Below, piece by piece: positions 25,285-33,487 of a DNA stretch of 64,000 nt. A model generated the notes under the pieces. The model saw only the letters and a program-made list of their open reading frames with translations, had not been told where the DNA came from and searched no databases. The translations under genes and the position numbers were made by a program. How positions within the stretch are numbered: position 1 is the first letter of the stretch; every line of letters starts with the position of its first letter. The stretch is from Bog-473 sp964457065 (GTDB taxonomy: Bacteria; Actinomycetota; Acidimicrobiia; Acidimicrobiales; RAAP-2), in the NCBI GenBank assembly GCA_964457065.1, contig CAYWDQ010000002.1:1-64000 (forward strand), written 5' to 3'.

Positions 25285-25947
25285 GTGACGCCCGATCCGA
25301 ACGACCCGGCGCTCGCCGTGGAAGAGCCGCCGGTGGGCGGCCCCCCGGGGGACGAAGCCCCGCCGGCACCTCCCGAGCCGCGCCCGTCGACCGCGCGCTG
25401 GATCCGTGAGGCGGTCATCGTCGTGGTGGTTGCCGTGCTGGTGGCCGTGCTCCTGCGGGCCTTCGTCGTCCAGACCTTCTACATCCCGTCCGGTTCGATG
25501 GAGCCCACGCTCCAGATCGGCGACCGGATCCTGGTCAACAAGCTGAGCTACCACCTGCACGGCGTCGACCGGGGCGACATCGTGGTGTTCTCGCGGCCAC
25601 CCGCGGAGAACTGCGGCGGCCCCGAGGTGAACGACCTGGTCAAGAGGGTCATCGGGCTGCCGGGCGACGTGCTCTCGCTCTCGGGCGGCTATGTCTACGT
25701 GGACGGGAAGAAGCTCGACGAGTCCTGGCTCCCCGCGTCCGAGCAGGGCGTCACGACCGCCGGCCCGGGGGGCAACAGCTCCAACCTGGCGCACCCCTAC
25801 CGCGTCCCGGCCAACGACTACTTCGTCATGGGCGACAACCGGACCGACTCCTGCGACAGCCGGTACTGGGGCCCCATCAACAAGTCGCTGATCGTCGGCA
25901 AGGTCGAGGTGCGCGTCTGGCCCATCTCGTCGGTTCGTTTCTTCTGA
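25285..25947 (+). CDS. lepB: Signal peptidase I
   Basis: A 220-residue type I signal peptidase that cleaves Sec and Tat signal peptides at the outer face of the membrane. A Pro-rich cytoplasmic tail (1-36) precedes one membrane helix (about 40-62). Box B is FYIPSGSMEPTL with nucleophile Ser71; box D is DLVKRVIGLPGDVL with general base Lys120; box E is YFVMGDNRTDSCDSRYWGPI. GTG 25285 is chosen by the TAGCCT element. The insert between boxes B and D is short, as in Gram-positive SipS-like enzymes. It is convergent with gyrA. Substrates in this window would include the secreted repeat proteins and DUF6049 protein. Confidence 0.95.
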   Translation: MTPDPNDPALAVEEPPVGGPPGDEAPPAPPEPRPSTARWIREAVIVVVVAVLVAVLLRAFVVQTFYIPSGSMEPTLQIGDRILVNKLSYHLHGVDRGDIVVFSRPPAENCGGPEVNDLVKRVIGLPGDVLSLSGGYVYVDGKKLDESWLPASEQGVTTAGPGGNSSNLAHPYRVPANDYFVMGDNRTDSCDSRYWGPINKSLIVGKVEVRVWPISSVRFF

Positions 25948-25965
25948 CCGCCGCGCCGGCCTGAT

Positions 25966-25979
25966 CCCGCCCTCGCGGG
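25966..25979. terminator. Weak bidirectional hairpin between lepB and gyrA
   Basis: CCCGC-CCTC-GCGGG forms a 5-bp stem in the 53-bp convergent gap. It is short but is the only dyad there. No U-run. Confidence 0.3.
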
Positions 25980-26000
25980 GACGCGCGTGGCCACGCAGCG

Positions 26001-28517
26001 TCAGCCCTCGTCGGCCTCCGCCGTGACGCGGGCCACGGCGGCAACCGTCTGGCCCTCGTCGAGGTTCATGACCCGCACCCCCGTGGCATCGCGGCCCTGC
26101 GAGGCGATCTCGCGGGCCTGGGTACGGATGACGACGCCCCCGGAGGAGACCAGCAGGATCTCCTCGTCCAAGGCGACCATGAAGGCGGCCACCACGTTGC
26201 CCCGGGTGCCGGTCAGGCGGATGCCGCGCACGCCCTGTCCCCCGCGCGCCTGGCGGTTGAACCGCTCGAGCTTCGTGCGCTTCCCGTAGCCGGCATCGGT
26301 CACGATGAGGATGTCCGTGTCGTCGGCCGCCACGTCGCAGGACACCACGGCGTCGCCGGCGCGCAGGCGAATGCCTCGCACGCCGGCCGCATCACGACCC
26401 ATGGCCCGCACGTCTTCCTCGTTGAAGCGGATGGTCATGCCGTTGCGGGTCACCTCGAACAGGTCGTCGTGGCCCGACGTCGCCACTACCCGGACCAGCT
26501 CGTCGCCGTCGCGCAGGTTGATGGCGATGAACCCCTCCCGGCGGGACTTGTCGTACTCGCTCATGGCGGTCTTCTTCACCTGGCCCAGCGAGGTGGCGAA
26601 CACAAGGAACTGGTCGGCCGCGAACTCGCGGGTCGCGATGATGGCCGTGATCGACTCGTTCGGCGCGAGCGGCACGAGGTTCACGGCCGCCGTGCCGCGG
26701 GCGGTGCGGTCCTTTACGGGGATCTCGTGCCCGCGCAGCCGGTAGACCTTGCCCTGGTTCGAGAACAACAGCAGGTAGGCGAGCGCTGAGGTGTGGACCA
26801 CCTGGCTGACCAGGTCTTCCTCCTTCAACCGGGCGCCCTGCACGCCGCGGCCGCCCCGGCCCTGGGTGCGGAAGGCGGCCCCCGCCACGGACTTGATGTA
26901 GCCCGCCCTCGTCATCGTGACGACGATCTCCTCGTCGTCGATGAGGTCCTCAACGCCCATCTCGCCCGGGTCGTGGGTGACGATGCTCCGGCGCGGGTTG
27001 CCGTACTTGTCGCGGATGGCGACCATCTCGGTCTCGATGACGCCGCGCAGCTTGACATCGTCGGAGAGGATCGCCTCGAGCTCGGCGATCGTCGCGCGCA
27101 GTTCCTCCATCTCCGCTTCGAGCTCGCTGCGCCCCAGTCGCGTGAGACGGCCCAGAGTCATGTCCAGGATGTGGGTCGCCTGCACCTCGGTGAACGAGAA
27201 CGGCTCCGCCATCAGGGCGATGCGGGCCTCGGGGCGGTCGGCCGAGGCGCGGATCGTCGCGATCACGGCGTCGAGCATGTCGATGGCGCGCAGGAGACCT
27301 TCGACGATGTGCGCCCGGTTGCGCGCCCGGTCGAGGCGGAACTGCGAGCGGCGCCGGATCACCTCGATCTGGTGGTCGATGTAGTGCGAGAGTGCCTGGG
27401 CGAGGTTCAGCGTGCGGGGGACGCCGTCCACCAACGCCAGCATGTTGACGCCGAAGCTCGTCTGCAGCGGGGTCTGCTTGTACAGGTTGTTCAAAACCAC
27501 GTTCGCGTTGGCGTCGCGCTTGAGCTCAATGACGAGGCGCGGCTGCTGGTTCGCCGAGGCATTGCGCATCCCGCTGATGCCCTCGAGGTCGCCGGCCCGC
27601 ACGAGCTCGGTGATCTTCTGTTCGATGACCTCGACCGAGGTCTGGTAGGGGAGCTCGGTGACCACGATGGTGTCGCCGTTGCGCCCCTCTTCGATTTCCG
27701 CGACGGCCCGCATCTTGATGGACCCCCGGCCGGTCCGATAGGCGTCGAGGATCCCCTGGCGGCCGAGGATCAGCGCGCCGGTGGGGAAGTCGGGGCCTTT
27801 GACGAACTCCATGAGCTCGTCGGGTGTGGCGTCGGGGTACTGCAGTACGTGGATGGCCGCGTCAATGACCTCGCCCATGTTGTGCGGCGGCACGTTGGTC
27901 GCCATGCCCACCGCGATGCCCTGCGACCCGTTGACGAGCAGGTTCGGGAAGCGGCCCGGGAGCACGACCGGCTCCTGCGCGGAGCCGTCGTAGTTGGCGA
28001 CCATGTCGACGGTCTCTTCGTCGATGTCCGCCATGAGCTCGAGGGCGAGCGGGGCCAGCCGGCACTCCGTGTAGCGCATGGCGGCCGCGCCGTCGTCGGG
28101 CCCGCGGCCCCCGAAGCTGCCATGACCGTCGATCAGGGGGTAGCGGAGCGAGAACTCCTGGACCATGCGGGCCAGCGCCTCGTAGATGGCCGAGTCGCCG
28201 TGCGGGTGGTAGGTCCCCATGACCTCGCCGACGACCTTGGCGCATTTGCTGTGGGGCCGGTCGGGACGCTGGCCGTTGTCGAACATGGAGTAGAGGATCC
28301 GGCGGTGGACCGGCTTGAGCCCGTCACGGACGTCGGGCAGGGCGCGGGCGACGATGACCGACATGGAGTACTCGAGGAATGAGCGCTCCATCTCCTCCTG
28401 GATCTCGATCGGCTCGATGGAGCCGCTGACGGGCTCGTCATCACCGGGAGGAGCGTCGCTCCCCCCACCCGATCCGGCTCCGCCGCGGCCAGAGCCGCGT
28501 GTCGACTGACGTGGCAT
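26001..28517 (-). CDS. gyrA: DNA gyrase subunit A
   Basis: An 838-residue A subunit of DNA gyrase, which introduces negative supercoils with GyrB. An acidic/Gly-rich N-tail precedes SFLEYSMSVIVARALPDVRDGLKPVHRRILY. The winged-helix quinolone region is HPHGDSAIYEALARM, where Ser is at the E. coli 83 position and Glu at the 87 position, naturally. The active-site Tyr is in AAMRYTECR. The C-terminal pinwheel of six GyrA repeats contains the GyrA box-like FNRQARGGQGVRG. Start ATG 28517; 28 bp separate it from the gyrB stop, so gyrB-gyrA form an operon. The C-terminus is slightly acidic as in other actinobacterial GyrA. Confidence 0.98.
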   Translation of the reverse strand: MPRQSTRGSGRGGAGSGGGSDAPPGDDEPVSGSIEPIEIQEEMERSFLEYSMSVIVARALPDVRDGLKPVHRRILYSMFDNGQRPDRPHSKCAKVVGEVMGTYHPHGDSAIYEALARMVQEFSLRYPLIDGHGSFGGRGPDDGAAAMRYTECRLAPLALELMADIDEETVDMVANYDGSAQEPVVLPGRFPNLLVNGSQGIAVGMATNVPPHNMGEVIDAAIHVLQYPDATPDELMEFVKGPDFPTGALILGRQGILDAYRTGRGSIKMRAVAEIEEGRNGDTIVVTELPYQTSVEVIEQKITELVRAGDLEGISGMRNASANQQPRLVIELKRDANANVVLNNLYKQTPLQTSFGVNMLALVDGVPRTLNLAQALSHYIDHQIEVIRRRSQFRLDRARNRAHIVEGLLRAIDMLDAVIATIRASADRPEARIALMAEPFSFTEVQATHILDMTLGRLTRLGRSELEAEMEELRATIAELEAILSDDVKLRGVIETEMVAIRDKYGNPRRSIVTHDPGEMGVEDLIDDEEIVVTMTRAGYIKSVAGAAFRTQGRGGRGVQGARLKEEDLVSQVVHTSALAYLLLFSNQGKVYRLRGHEIPVKDRTARGTAAVNLVPLAPNESITAIIATREFAADQFLVFATSLGQVKKTAMSEYDKSRREGFIAINLRDGDELVRVVATSGHDDLFEVTRNGMTIRFNEEDVRAMGRDAAGVRGIRLRAGDAVVSCDVAADDTDILIVTDAGYGKRTKLERFNRQARGGQGVRGIRLTGTRGNVVAAFMVALDEEILLVSSGGVVIRTQAREIASQGRDATGVRVMNLDEGQTVAAVARVTAEADEG

Positions 28518-28545
28518 GTGTCTTCCCTACTCCCCGTCCCGTCGC

Positions 28546-30510
28546 TCAGATGTCGAGGAACCGGACGTCTTTGGCATTTGTCTGAATGAAGTGGCGTCGC
28601 AGTTCCACGTCGTCACCCATGAGGATGGAGCAGACCTCGTCGGCGGTGGCGGCTTGCTCCACGTTGATCTGCAGCAGGGAGCGCTTGCCTGGGTCCATCG
28701 TCGTGTCGCGCAGTTCGGCGAAGTCCATTTCGCCCAGGCCCTTCAGCCGGTTGAAGTCGTGCTTGTGGTCGGGGTGCTCGGTGAGGAACGCCTCTCGGGC
28801 TGCTTCGTCCTTGAGGTAGATCTTCTCCTTCCCGACCAACGTCGAGTACAGCGGGGGCTGCGCGACGTAGACGAAGCCGCCTTCGACGAGCGGTTTCATC
28901 TGCCGGTAGAAGAACGTCAGCAGCAGGGTGCGGATGTGGCTGCCGTCGACGTCCGCGTCGGCCAGGAGGATCACCTTGTGGTAACGGATCTTCTCGACGT
29001 CGAACTCCTCGGCCAGGCCGGCGCCGATGGCCGAGATGAGCGCCTGGATCTCCGCGTTCTTCAGCATCTTGTCGATCCGGGCCCGCTCGACGTTGAGGAT
29101 CTTGCCGCGGATGGGGAGGATCGCCTGCGTGTGCGGGTTGCGTGCGTCCTTGGCGGATCCGCCCGCGGAGTTCCCCTCCACGATGAAGAGCTCGGACTCC
29201 CGCGGGTCGCGCGAGGAGCAGTCGGCCAGCTTGCCGGGCAGCCCGGCGCCGTCGAGCGCCGACTTGCGCCGCGTCAGGTCGCGGGCGCCCTGGGCGGCCA
29301 TGCGGGCCCGCGCCGCCTGCGTGGACTTCTGCACGATCTGGCTCGCCTCGCGCGGGTTCTCCTCCAACCACTCGGTGAGCTTCTGGTTGGTCGTGCGCTC
29401 CGCCAGCGACCGGATCGAGGTGTTGCCGAGCTTGGCCTTGGTCTGCCCCTCGAACTGCGGGTCTCGCAGGCGGACCGAGATGATGGCCGTGAGGCCCTCG
29501 CGGATGTCCTCGCCCTTGAGGTTCTCCTCTTTTTCCTTCAGCAGGTTACGGGCGCGGGCGTAGCGGTTGACCACGTTGGTCAAGGACTTGGAGAAGCCCT
29601 CCACGTGCATGCCGCCCTCGATGGTCGAGATGCCGTTGGCGAAGGAATGGATCGACTCGTGGTAGCCCGCGTTCCACTGCAGGGCGATCTCGACTTCCTG
29701 ACCCTCTTCGGCCTGCTCGAACGACGCCACCTTGCGGAAGAGCGACTCCTTCGACGCGTTCAGATGCTTCACGAAGTCGACGATGCCACCGTTGTACTTG
29801 TAGGTCATCTTGGCGACCGGGTCGGTGCGCTCGTCCGTGAAGCGGATCTCGAGCCCCTTGTTCAAGAAGGCCATGATCTGCATCCGCTCGAGAATCGTCT
29901 GGGCCCGGAACTCGGTCTCGTCGAAGACGGAACCGTCGGGCCAGAAGGTCACGGTCGTGCCGGTGCGCGGCTCGCCGGTGCTGCGGTCCTTGGGCGCCGG
30001 TCCCGTGGCAGTGACCTTCTTCTTGAGCTTGCCGCCCTTCTCGAACTCGGCCTCCCAGTGCTGGCCGTCGCGATCGACCTCGAGCACGAGCCGTGTCGAC
30101 AGGGCGTTCACGACCGAGATGCCGACGCCGTGCAGGCCTCCCGAGACCTGGTAACCCTTCCCGCCGAACTTGCCGCCGGCGTGGAGGGTGGTCAGGACGA
30201 TCTCGGCGGTCGACTGCTTGGGGTACTTGGGGTGGGGGCCGACGGGGATTCCCGCCCCGTCGTCGGTGACCCGCACGCCACCGTCGGCCAGCAGGGTCAC
30301 GTCGATGCGGGTGGCGCGACCGGCCATGGCCTCGTCGACAGAGTTGTCGACGACCTCCCAGACCAGGTGATGCAGGCCGGTCGGCCCCGTGGAGCCGATG
30401 TACATGCCCGGCCGCTTGCGCACCGCCTCGAGCCCCTCGAGGACCGTGATGTCCTCCTCGGTGTACGACGCGGCTGCCTTACCTGGTATCTCGTCCACCT
30501 TCACTGCCAC
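28546..30510 (-). CDS. gyrB: DNA gyrase subunit B
   Basis: A 654-residue ATPase subunit of gyrase. The GHKL ATP site shows VWEVVDNSVDEAMAGRA, VTDDGAGIPVG and GGLHGVGISVVNALS. The transducer domain ends near KSALDGAGLPGKLADC. The TOPRIM metal site is ELFIVEGNSAGGSAKDARN, with ILPIRGKILNVERARIDKML and ILLADADVDGSHIRTL, and the tail has the GyrB C-terminal FIQTNAKDVRFLDI. It starts with GTG 30510 (VAVKVDEIPGK). A -10-like TAGAAT about 87 nt upstream suggests its own promoter separate from recF-dciA. The position next to recF and dnaN is the classical origin order. Confidence 0.98.
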   Translation of the reverse strand: MAVKVDEIPGKAAASYTEEDITVLEGLEAVRKRPGMYIGSTGPTGLHHLVWEVVDNSVDEAMAGRATRIDVTLLADGGVRVTDDGAGIPVGPHPKYPKQSTAEIVLTTLHAGGKFGGKGYQVSGGLHGVGISVVNALSTRLVLEVDRDGQHWEAEFEKGGKLKKKVTATGPAPKDRSTGEPRTGTTVTFWPDGSVFDETEFRAQTILERMQIMAFLNKGLEIRFTDERTDPVAKMTYKYNGGIVDFVKHLNASKESLFRKVASFEQAEEGQEVEIALQWNAGYHESIHSFANGISTIEGGMHVEGFSKSLTNVVNRYARARNLLKEKEENLKGEDIREGLTAIISVRLRDPQFEGQTKAKLGNTSIRSLAERTTNQKLTEWLEENPREASQIVQKSTQAARARMAAQGARDLTRRKSALDGAGLPGKLADCSSRDPRESELFIVEGNSAGGSAKDARNPHTQAILPIRGKILNVERARIDKMLKNAEIQALISAIGAGLAEEFDVEKIRYHKVILLADADVDGSHIRTLLLTFFYRQMKPLVEGGFVYVAQPPLYSTLVGKEKIYLKDEAAREAFLTEHPDHKHDFNRLKGLGEMDFAELRDTTMDPGKRSLLQINVEQAATADEVCSILMGDDVELRRHFIQTNAKDVRFLDI

Positions 30511-30596
30511 AGGCGCGCCCTTTCAGAACATTGGTCTTCGCGGTGCGTATCGAATCCCCGAATGGTGCACATCCGGCCTTTCGATGCGAACACACC

Positions 30597-30602
30597 ATTC
30601 TA
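30597..30602 (-). promoter_or_regulatory. -10 element TAGAAT before gyrB
   Basis: TAGAAT (minus strand) within a lower-GC 150-bp gap, giving a leader of about 80 nt. The -35 is not clear. It suggests gyrBA can be transcribed apart from the dnaN-recF-dciA unit. Confidence 0.45.
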
Positions 30603-30664
30603 CCCGACGCACGTCTCGATTCAGCGCTCATGAACGGTCTCCGGCGCGCCCGGTGCGCCCGGCG

Positions 30665-30976
30665 TCAGGGGCGCTCGACGACCACCTCGAGGCGCTCGAT
30701 CGGGGTGCCCCCGAGCTCCTTGAGCTTGCCCAGGATCTGGCCCGATTCCATGCGGGCCCGTGTGGCCCAGGCCGGGTGGTCCACCGCGACCACGAGAGCA
30801 CGGCCGTCGACGCGGACCGGCCGCAGGTGCTCGCCGAGCTCCGCCCCGACCAGCTCCTCCCAGCGGGTGAAGACGGCCTCCATGGTCGCCGGCGTCGTCG
30901 AGGCTCCGAGGCGGCCCAGGAGCCTCGGCATCGACTCGCCCACCCGCCGGGGGCCGTTCCCCCGGCGCTCCCTCAC
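30665..30976 (-). CDS. dciA: DciA-type helicase-loading protein (DUF721)
   Basis: A 103-residue DUF721/DciA protein, the ancestral loader of replicative helicase DnaB found in bacteria lacking DnaC/DnaI. The domain has the family pattern LGRLGASTTPATMEAVFTRW, EELVGAELGEHLRPVRV and LVVAVDHPAWATRARMESGQ with a KH-like fold, ending RLEVVVERP. GTG 30976 overlaps the recF stop (GTGA), so it is translationally coupled to recF; a later ATG (30931) is possible but loses conserved basic residues. The location between recF and gyrB is the same as in other actinobacteria. DnaB is also encoded in this window (55967). Confidence 0.88.
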   Translation of the reverse strand: MRERRGNGPRRVGESMPRLLGRLGASTTPATMEAVFTRWEELVGAELGEHLRPVRVDGRALVVAVDHPAWATRARMESGQILGKLKELGGTPIERLEVVVERP

Positions 30977-32052
30977 GAGTCCTCCAGGGACGCCACGGGC
31001 ACGATCCGCGCCACGTCGACGCCCGCCGGGAGCGGGGCCGCGGTGGTGAGGATCGACTGACCTGCCGGCAGCTCCGCCACCAGGGCTTTGCTCCGGGCCG
31101 GGTCGAGCTCGGAGAACACGTCGTCGAGGAGCAGGGTGGGCACCAGGGAGGTCCGGCTGCGGACGAGGGCGTGGACGCCGAGGCGCAGGGCGAGCGCCAG
31201 GCAGCGCTCCTCCCCCTGGGAGGCGTGGGTCCGGGCTTCGCGTCCGTCGATGGCGAGGAGCAGGTCGTCGCGATGCGGCCCCACGGTGTTGACCCCTCGC
31301 CGTAGGTCGTCGACGCGGCTGGCGCCCAGGGCATGGAGGAGGTCGCCGTCCCAGCTCCTCTGGTAGCGCTGCTGCACGAGCACCTGGCCACCGGCTCCGG
31401 CGAGACGGCTGTACGCCTCCCCGACCAGGTGCTCGAGGTCGCCCACCAGGCGCTCGCGGGCGGCCACCAGGACCTTGCCGGCGTCGGCCAGGCGCTGATC
31501 CCACACGTCGAGGGTCACCGCGACGTCCCCGGTCGCCCGTCCGCCGGACTGGCGGAGCAGCGCTGCCCGCTGCCGCAGCACACGGTCCATTTCGTCGGCG
31601 GCGCGCGCCCCCTCGGTGTCGAGCAGCGCCAGCGCGTCGTCGAGCAGGTCCCGGCGCCCTTTGGGCCCGCCGCTGATGATGGCGAGGTCCTCCGGCGAGA
31701 AGATGGTGCAGGGAGCGGCCGCGGCCAGGTCCTTCCTGCCGTTCACGGATTTGCGGTTGACCTGGGTCCGGCTCCTGCCGGCCGGGAGGATCTCGGCCTC
31801 GACGAGGGTGGGGCTGTCGGCTCCCTCGATCTCGGCCCGGACGATCGCGCTCGTGGCGTCCGTGCGCACCATCGCGTCGGGTGGCGCGCCACGGAACGAA
31901 CGCCGGGTCCCGAGGTAGGCCAGTGCTTCGAGGACGCTGGTCTTCCCGGTGCCGTTGGCTCCGGTGATGACCGTCGTGCCCTCGGGCTCGGGCTCGATGT
32001 GCGCGCTGTGGAAGATGCGAAAGTCGGCCAGCTCGAGATGGCGGAGGCTCAC
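30973..32052 (-). CDS. recF: DNA replication and repair protein RecF
   Basis: A 359-residue ABC/SMC-like ATPase acting in recombination at single-strand gaps. Walker A is ITGANGTGKTSVLEALAYLG near the N-terminus; the signature motif region is ASQGEERCLALALRLG; Walker B is TLLLDDVFSELDPARSKAL, followed by D-loop and QSILTTAAPL. The N-terminal MSLRHLELADFRIFHSAHIE is typical. It lies 16 bp after dnaN and overlaps dciA, so dnaN-recF-dciA form one transcriptional unit. Length matches the family. Confidence 0.96.
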   Translation of the reverse strand: MSLRHLELADFRIFHSAHIEPEPEGTTVITGANGTGKTSVLEALAYLGTRRSFRGAPPDAMVRTDATSAIVRAEIEGADSPTLVEAEILPAGRSRTQVNRKSVNGRKDLAAAAPCTIFSPEDLAIISGGPKGRRDLLDDALALLDTEGARAADEMDRVLRQRAALLRQSGGRATGDVAVTLDVWDQRLADAGKVLVAARERLVGDLEHLVGEAYSRLAGAGGQVLVQQRYQRSWDGDLLHALGASRVDDLRRGVNTVGPHRDDLLLAIDGREARTHASQGEERCLALALRLGVHALVRSRTSLVPTLLLDDVFSELDPARSKALVAELPAGQSILTTAAPLPAGVDVARIVPVASLEDS

Positions 32053-32068
32053 CGCGACCGCGGTCCGC

Positions 32069-33196
32069 TCAGGAGACCCGCACCGGCATCAGGAGGTAGC
32101 GGAACTCGTCGTCCTCGGCGCCCCTGACCGTGGCGGCGCGCGATGCATCGGCGGTCTCGACGATGACCTCGTCACCGGCGACCGCTTCGACGCCGTCGAT
32201 CAGGTACGACGGGTTGAACGCGATCACCAGATCCTCACCCGTGAAATCACCGTCCACCGCCTCCGCGGCGTCGCCGACGTCCTGGCTCTGCACGCTGAGG
32301 TCCACCCCGCCCGGGCGCATCACGAGCCGCACCGGCGTCGTGTTGTCGCGCACGAGCAACTGCACGCGCCGCAGCGCGGCGAGGAAGTTCTCCTTCCCGA
32401 GGTGCAACCGGTTCGGGTAGTGGTCCGGGATGAGCTGCTTGTAGTCCGGGTACCGCCCCTCGAGGAGCCTGGTGCTGATCTGGACCTTTCCCTGCCAGAA
32501 TGTGATCTCGTTGCTGCTGGCGGCCACGCCGACACGGTTCGTCTCCGACCCCTCCGAGATCGTCCCCGTGGGCAGCCGCTGCAGCTCGGCCAACGCGCGC
32601 GCCGGCACCAGGAGGTCTTCCTCGCCCGGGATGCTGTTGCCCGCGGGGAGGTCGCGCATCGCCATCCGGTACGAGTCCGTGGCGACCATTCGCAGGGCGC
32701 CGTCGACGCGCGAGACCAGGACGCCGGTCAGCAACGGACGGCCCTCGTCGTGCGACGCGGCGCGCACCACCTGGCGGACCGCCTCACCCAGTGCCGTCTC
32801 GGAGAGCTGGGTCGTCGGGTCGCTCGTCTTGCCCACCGGGGGGAATTCGACGACGGGATAGGTCTGGAGCTTGAAGGTCGACCGAGCCGCAGAAATCGTG
32901 ATGTGGTCCCCGTCGTCGGCGAAGGTCACCGCGCCCGGCTCCAGGCGCCGCACGATGTCGGTCGAGAGCCGGGCCGGAATGACACAACTCCCGTCGTCGA
33001 TGCCGATGACCTCGTCGGTCACCTGGATCGTCAGGTCGAGGTCGGTACCCGTCACGCACAACGAGTTGCCCGTGCACGTGAGAAGCAGGCCCAGGAGCAC
33101 CGGTGAGGAGCCACCGCGCCCTCCGACGGCACGGCTGGCCGTGGCCAGCATCTCGACGAGTACGTCGCGTTCGGATCTGAACTTCACCGACGCCAT
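32069..33196 (-). CDS. dnaN: DNA polymerase III beta subunit (sliding clamp)
   Basis: A 375-residue sliding clamp with three repeated clamp domains. The first is MASVKFRSERDVLVEMLATA; FPPVGKTSD and LTGVLVSRVDGALRMVATDS lie in the middle; the C-terminus DDEFRYLLMPVRVS is the usual hydrophobic-cleft end (YLLMPVR). ATG 33196 gives the family N-terminus and is preceded by AAAGGA; 45 extra in-frame residues upstream are not clamp-like. It is downstream of dnaA by 291 bp containing DnaA-box-like sequences. The clamp tethers polymerase to DNA and binds partner proteins. Confidence 0.97.
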   Translation of the reverse strand: MASVKFRSERDVLVEMLATASRAVGGRGGSSPVLLGLLLTCTGNSLCVTGTDLDLTIQVTDEVIGIDDGSCVIPARLSTDIVRRLEPGAVTFADDGDHITISAARSTFKLQTYPVVEFPPVGKTSDPTTQLSETALGEAVRQVVRAASHDEGRPLLTGVLVSRVDGALRMVATDSYRMAMRDLPAGNSIPGEEDLLVPARALAELQRLPTGTISEGSETNRVGVAASSNEITFWQGKVQISTRLLEGRYPDYKQLIPDHYPNRLHLGKENFLAALRRVQLLVRDNTTPVRLVMRPGGVDLSVQSQDVGDAAEAVDGDFTGEDLVIAFNPSYLIDGVEAVAGDEVIVETADASRAATVRGAEDDEFRYLLMPVRVS

Positions 33197-33487
33197 TCCT
33201 TTCGGGAGGTTCCCCAGCCCTTCATCGCGAAGGAGGAGGTATGTGTGACTTGTAAAGGTAGTAAGGGCTGTGGATTGTGGACGACATACCGTCCTCCCTG
33301 CTCGGCGGCAGGAAAGATGTCCCCACCGCACGGGAGGGAAGAAGCGGTCGTCCGGCGGTCACCGGAGCGGGCGGAGCGTACCTGGGGACAAAGGGGCCGT
33401 CGATCCCCAGGGTCGCCCCGTCGAGCCCACAGCCTTTGCCCCTTGCAAATCACAACTCGGGAGACGTCGGCGCGGGCGGCGGAGGGT
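33197..33487. other. Candidate oriC (dnaA-dnaN intergenic region)
   Basis: 291 bp between dnaN and dnaA. DnaA-box-like sequences visible by eye: TGTGGATTG (33269-33277), the overlapping TGTGGACGA (33276-33284, one change from the TTGTCCACA complement) and TGGGGACAA (33383-33391, one change). A lower-GC patch (about 33225-33270) could be the unwinding element. The dnaA-dnaN gap is the usual actinobacterial origin. The boxes are few and imperfect, so the dnaA-rpmH gap is an alternative. Confidence 0.55.

Noticed and set aside
26793..30633. Long plus-strand open frames of 529 and 705 codons opposite gyrA and gyrB
   Set aside because: They are antisense shadows of highly conserved gyrase genes in GC-rich DNA, with no recognisable domains.
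30665..31504. 279-codon minus-strand frame covering dciA and part of recF
   Set aside because: Only the last 103 codons are DciA; the upstream part is an off-frame reading of recF and the GTGA overlap fixes the start.
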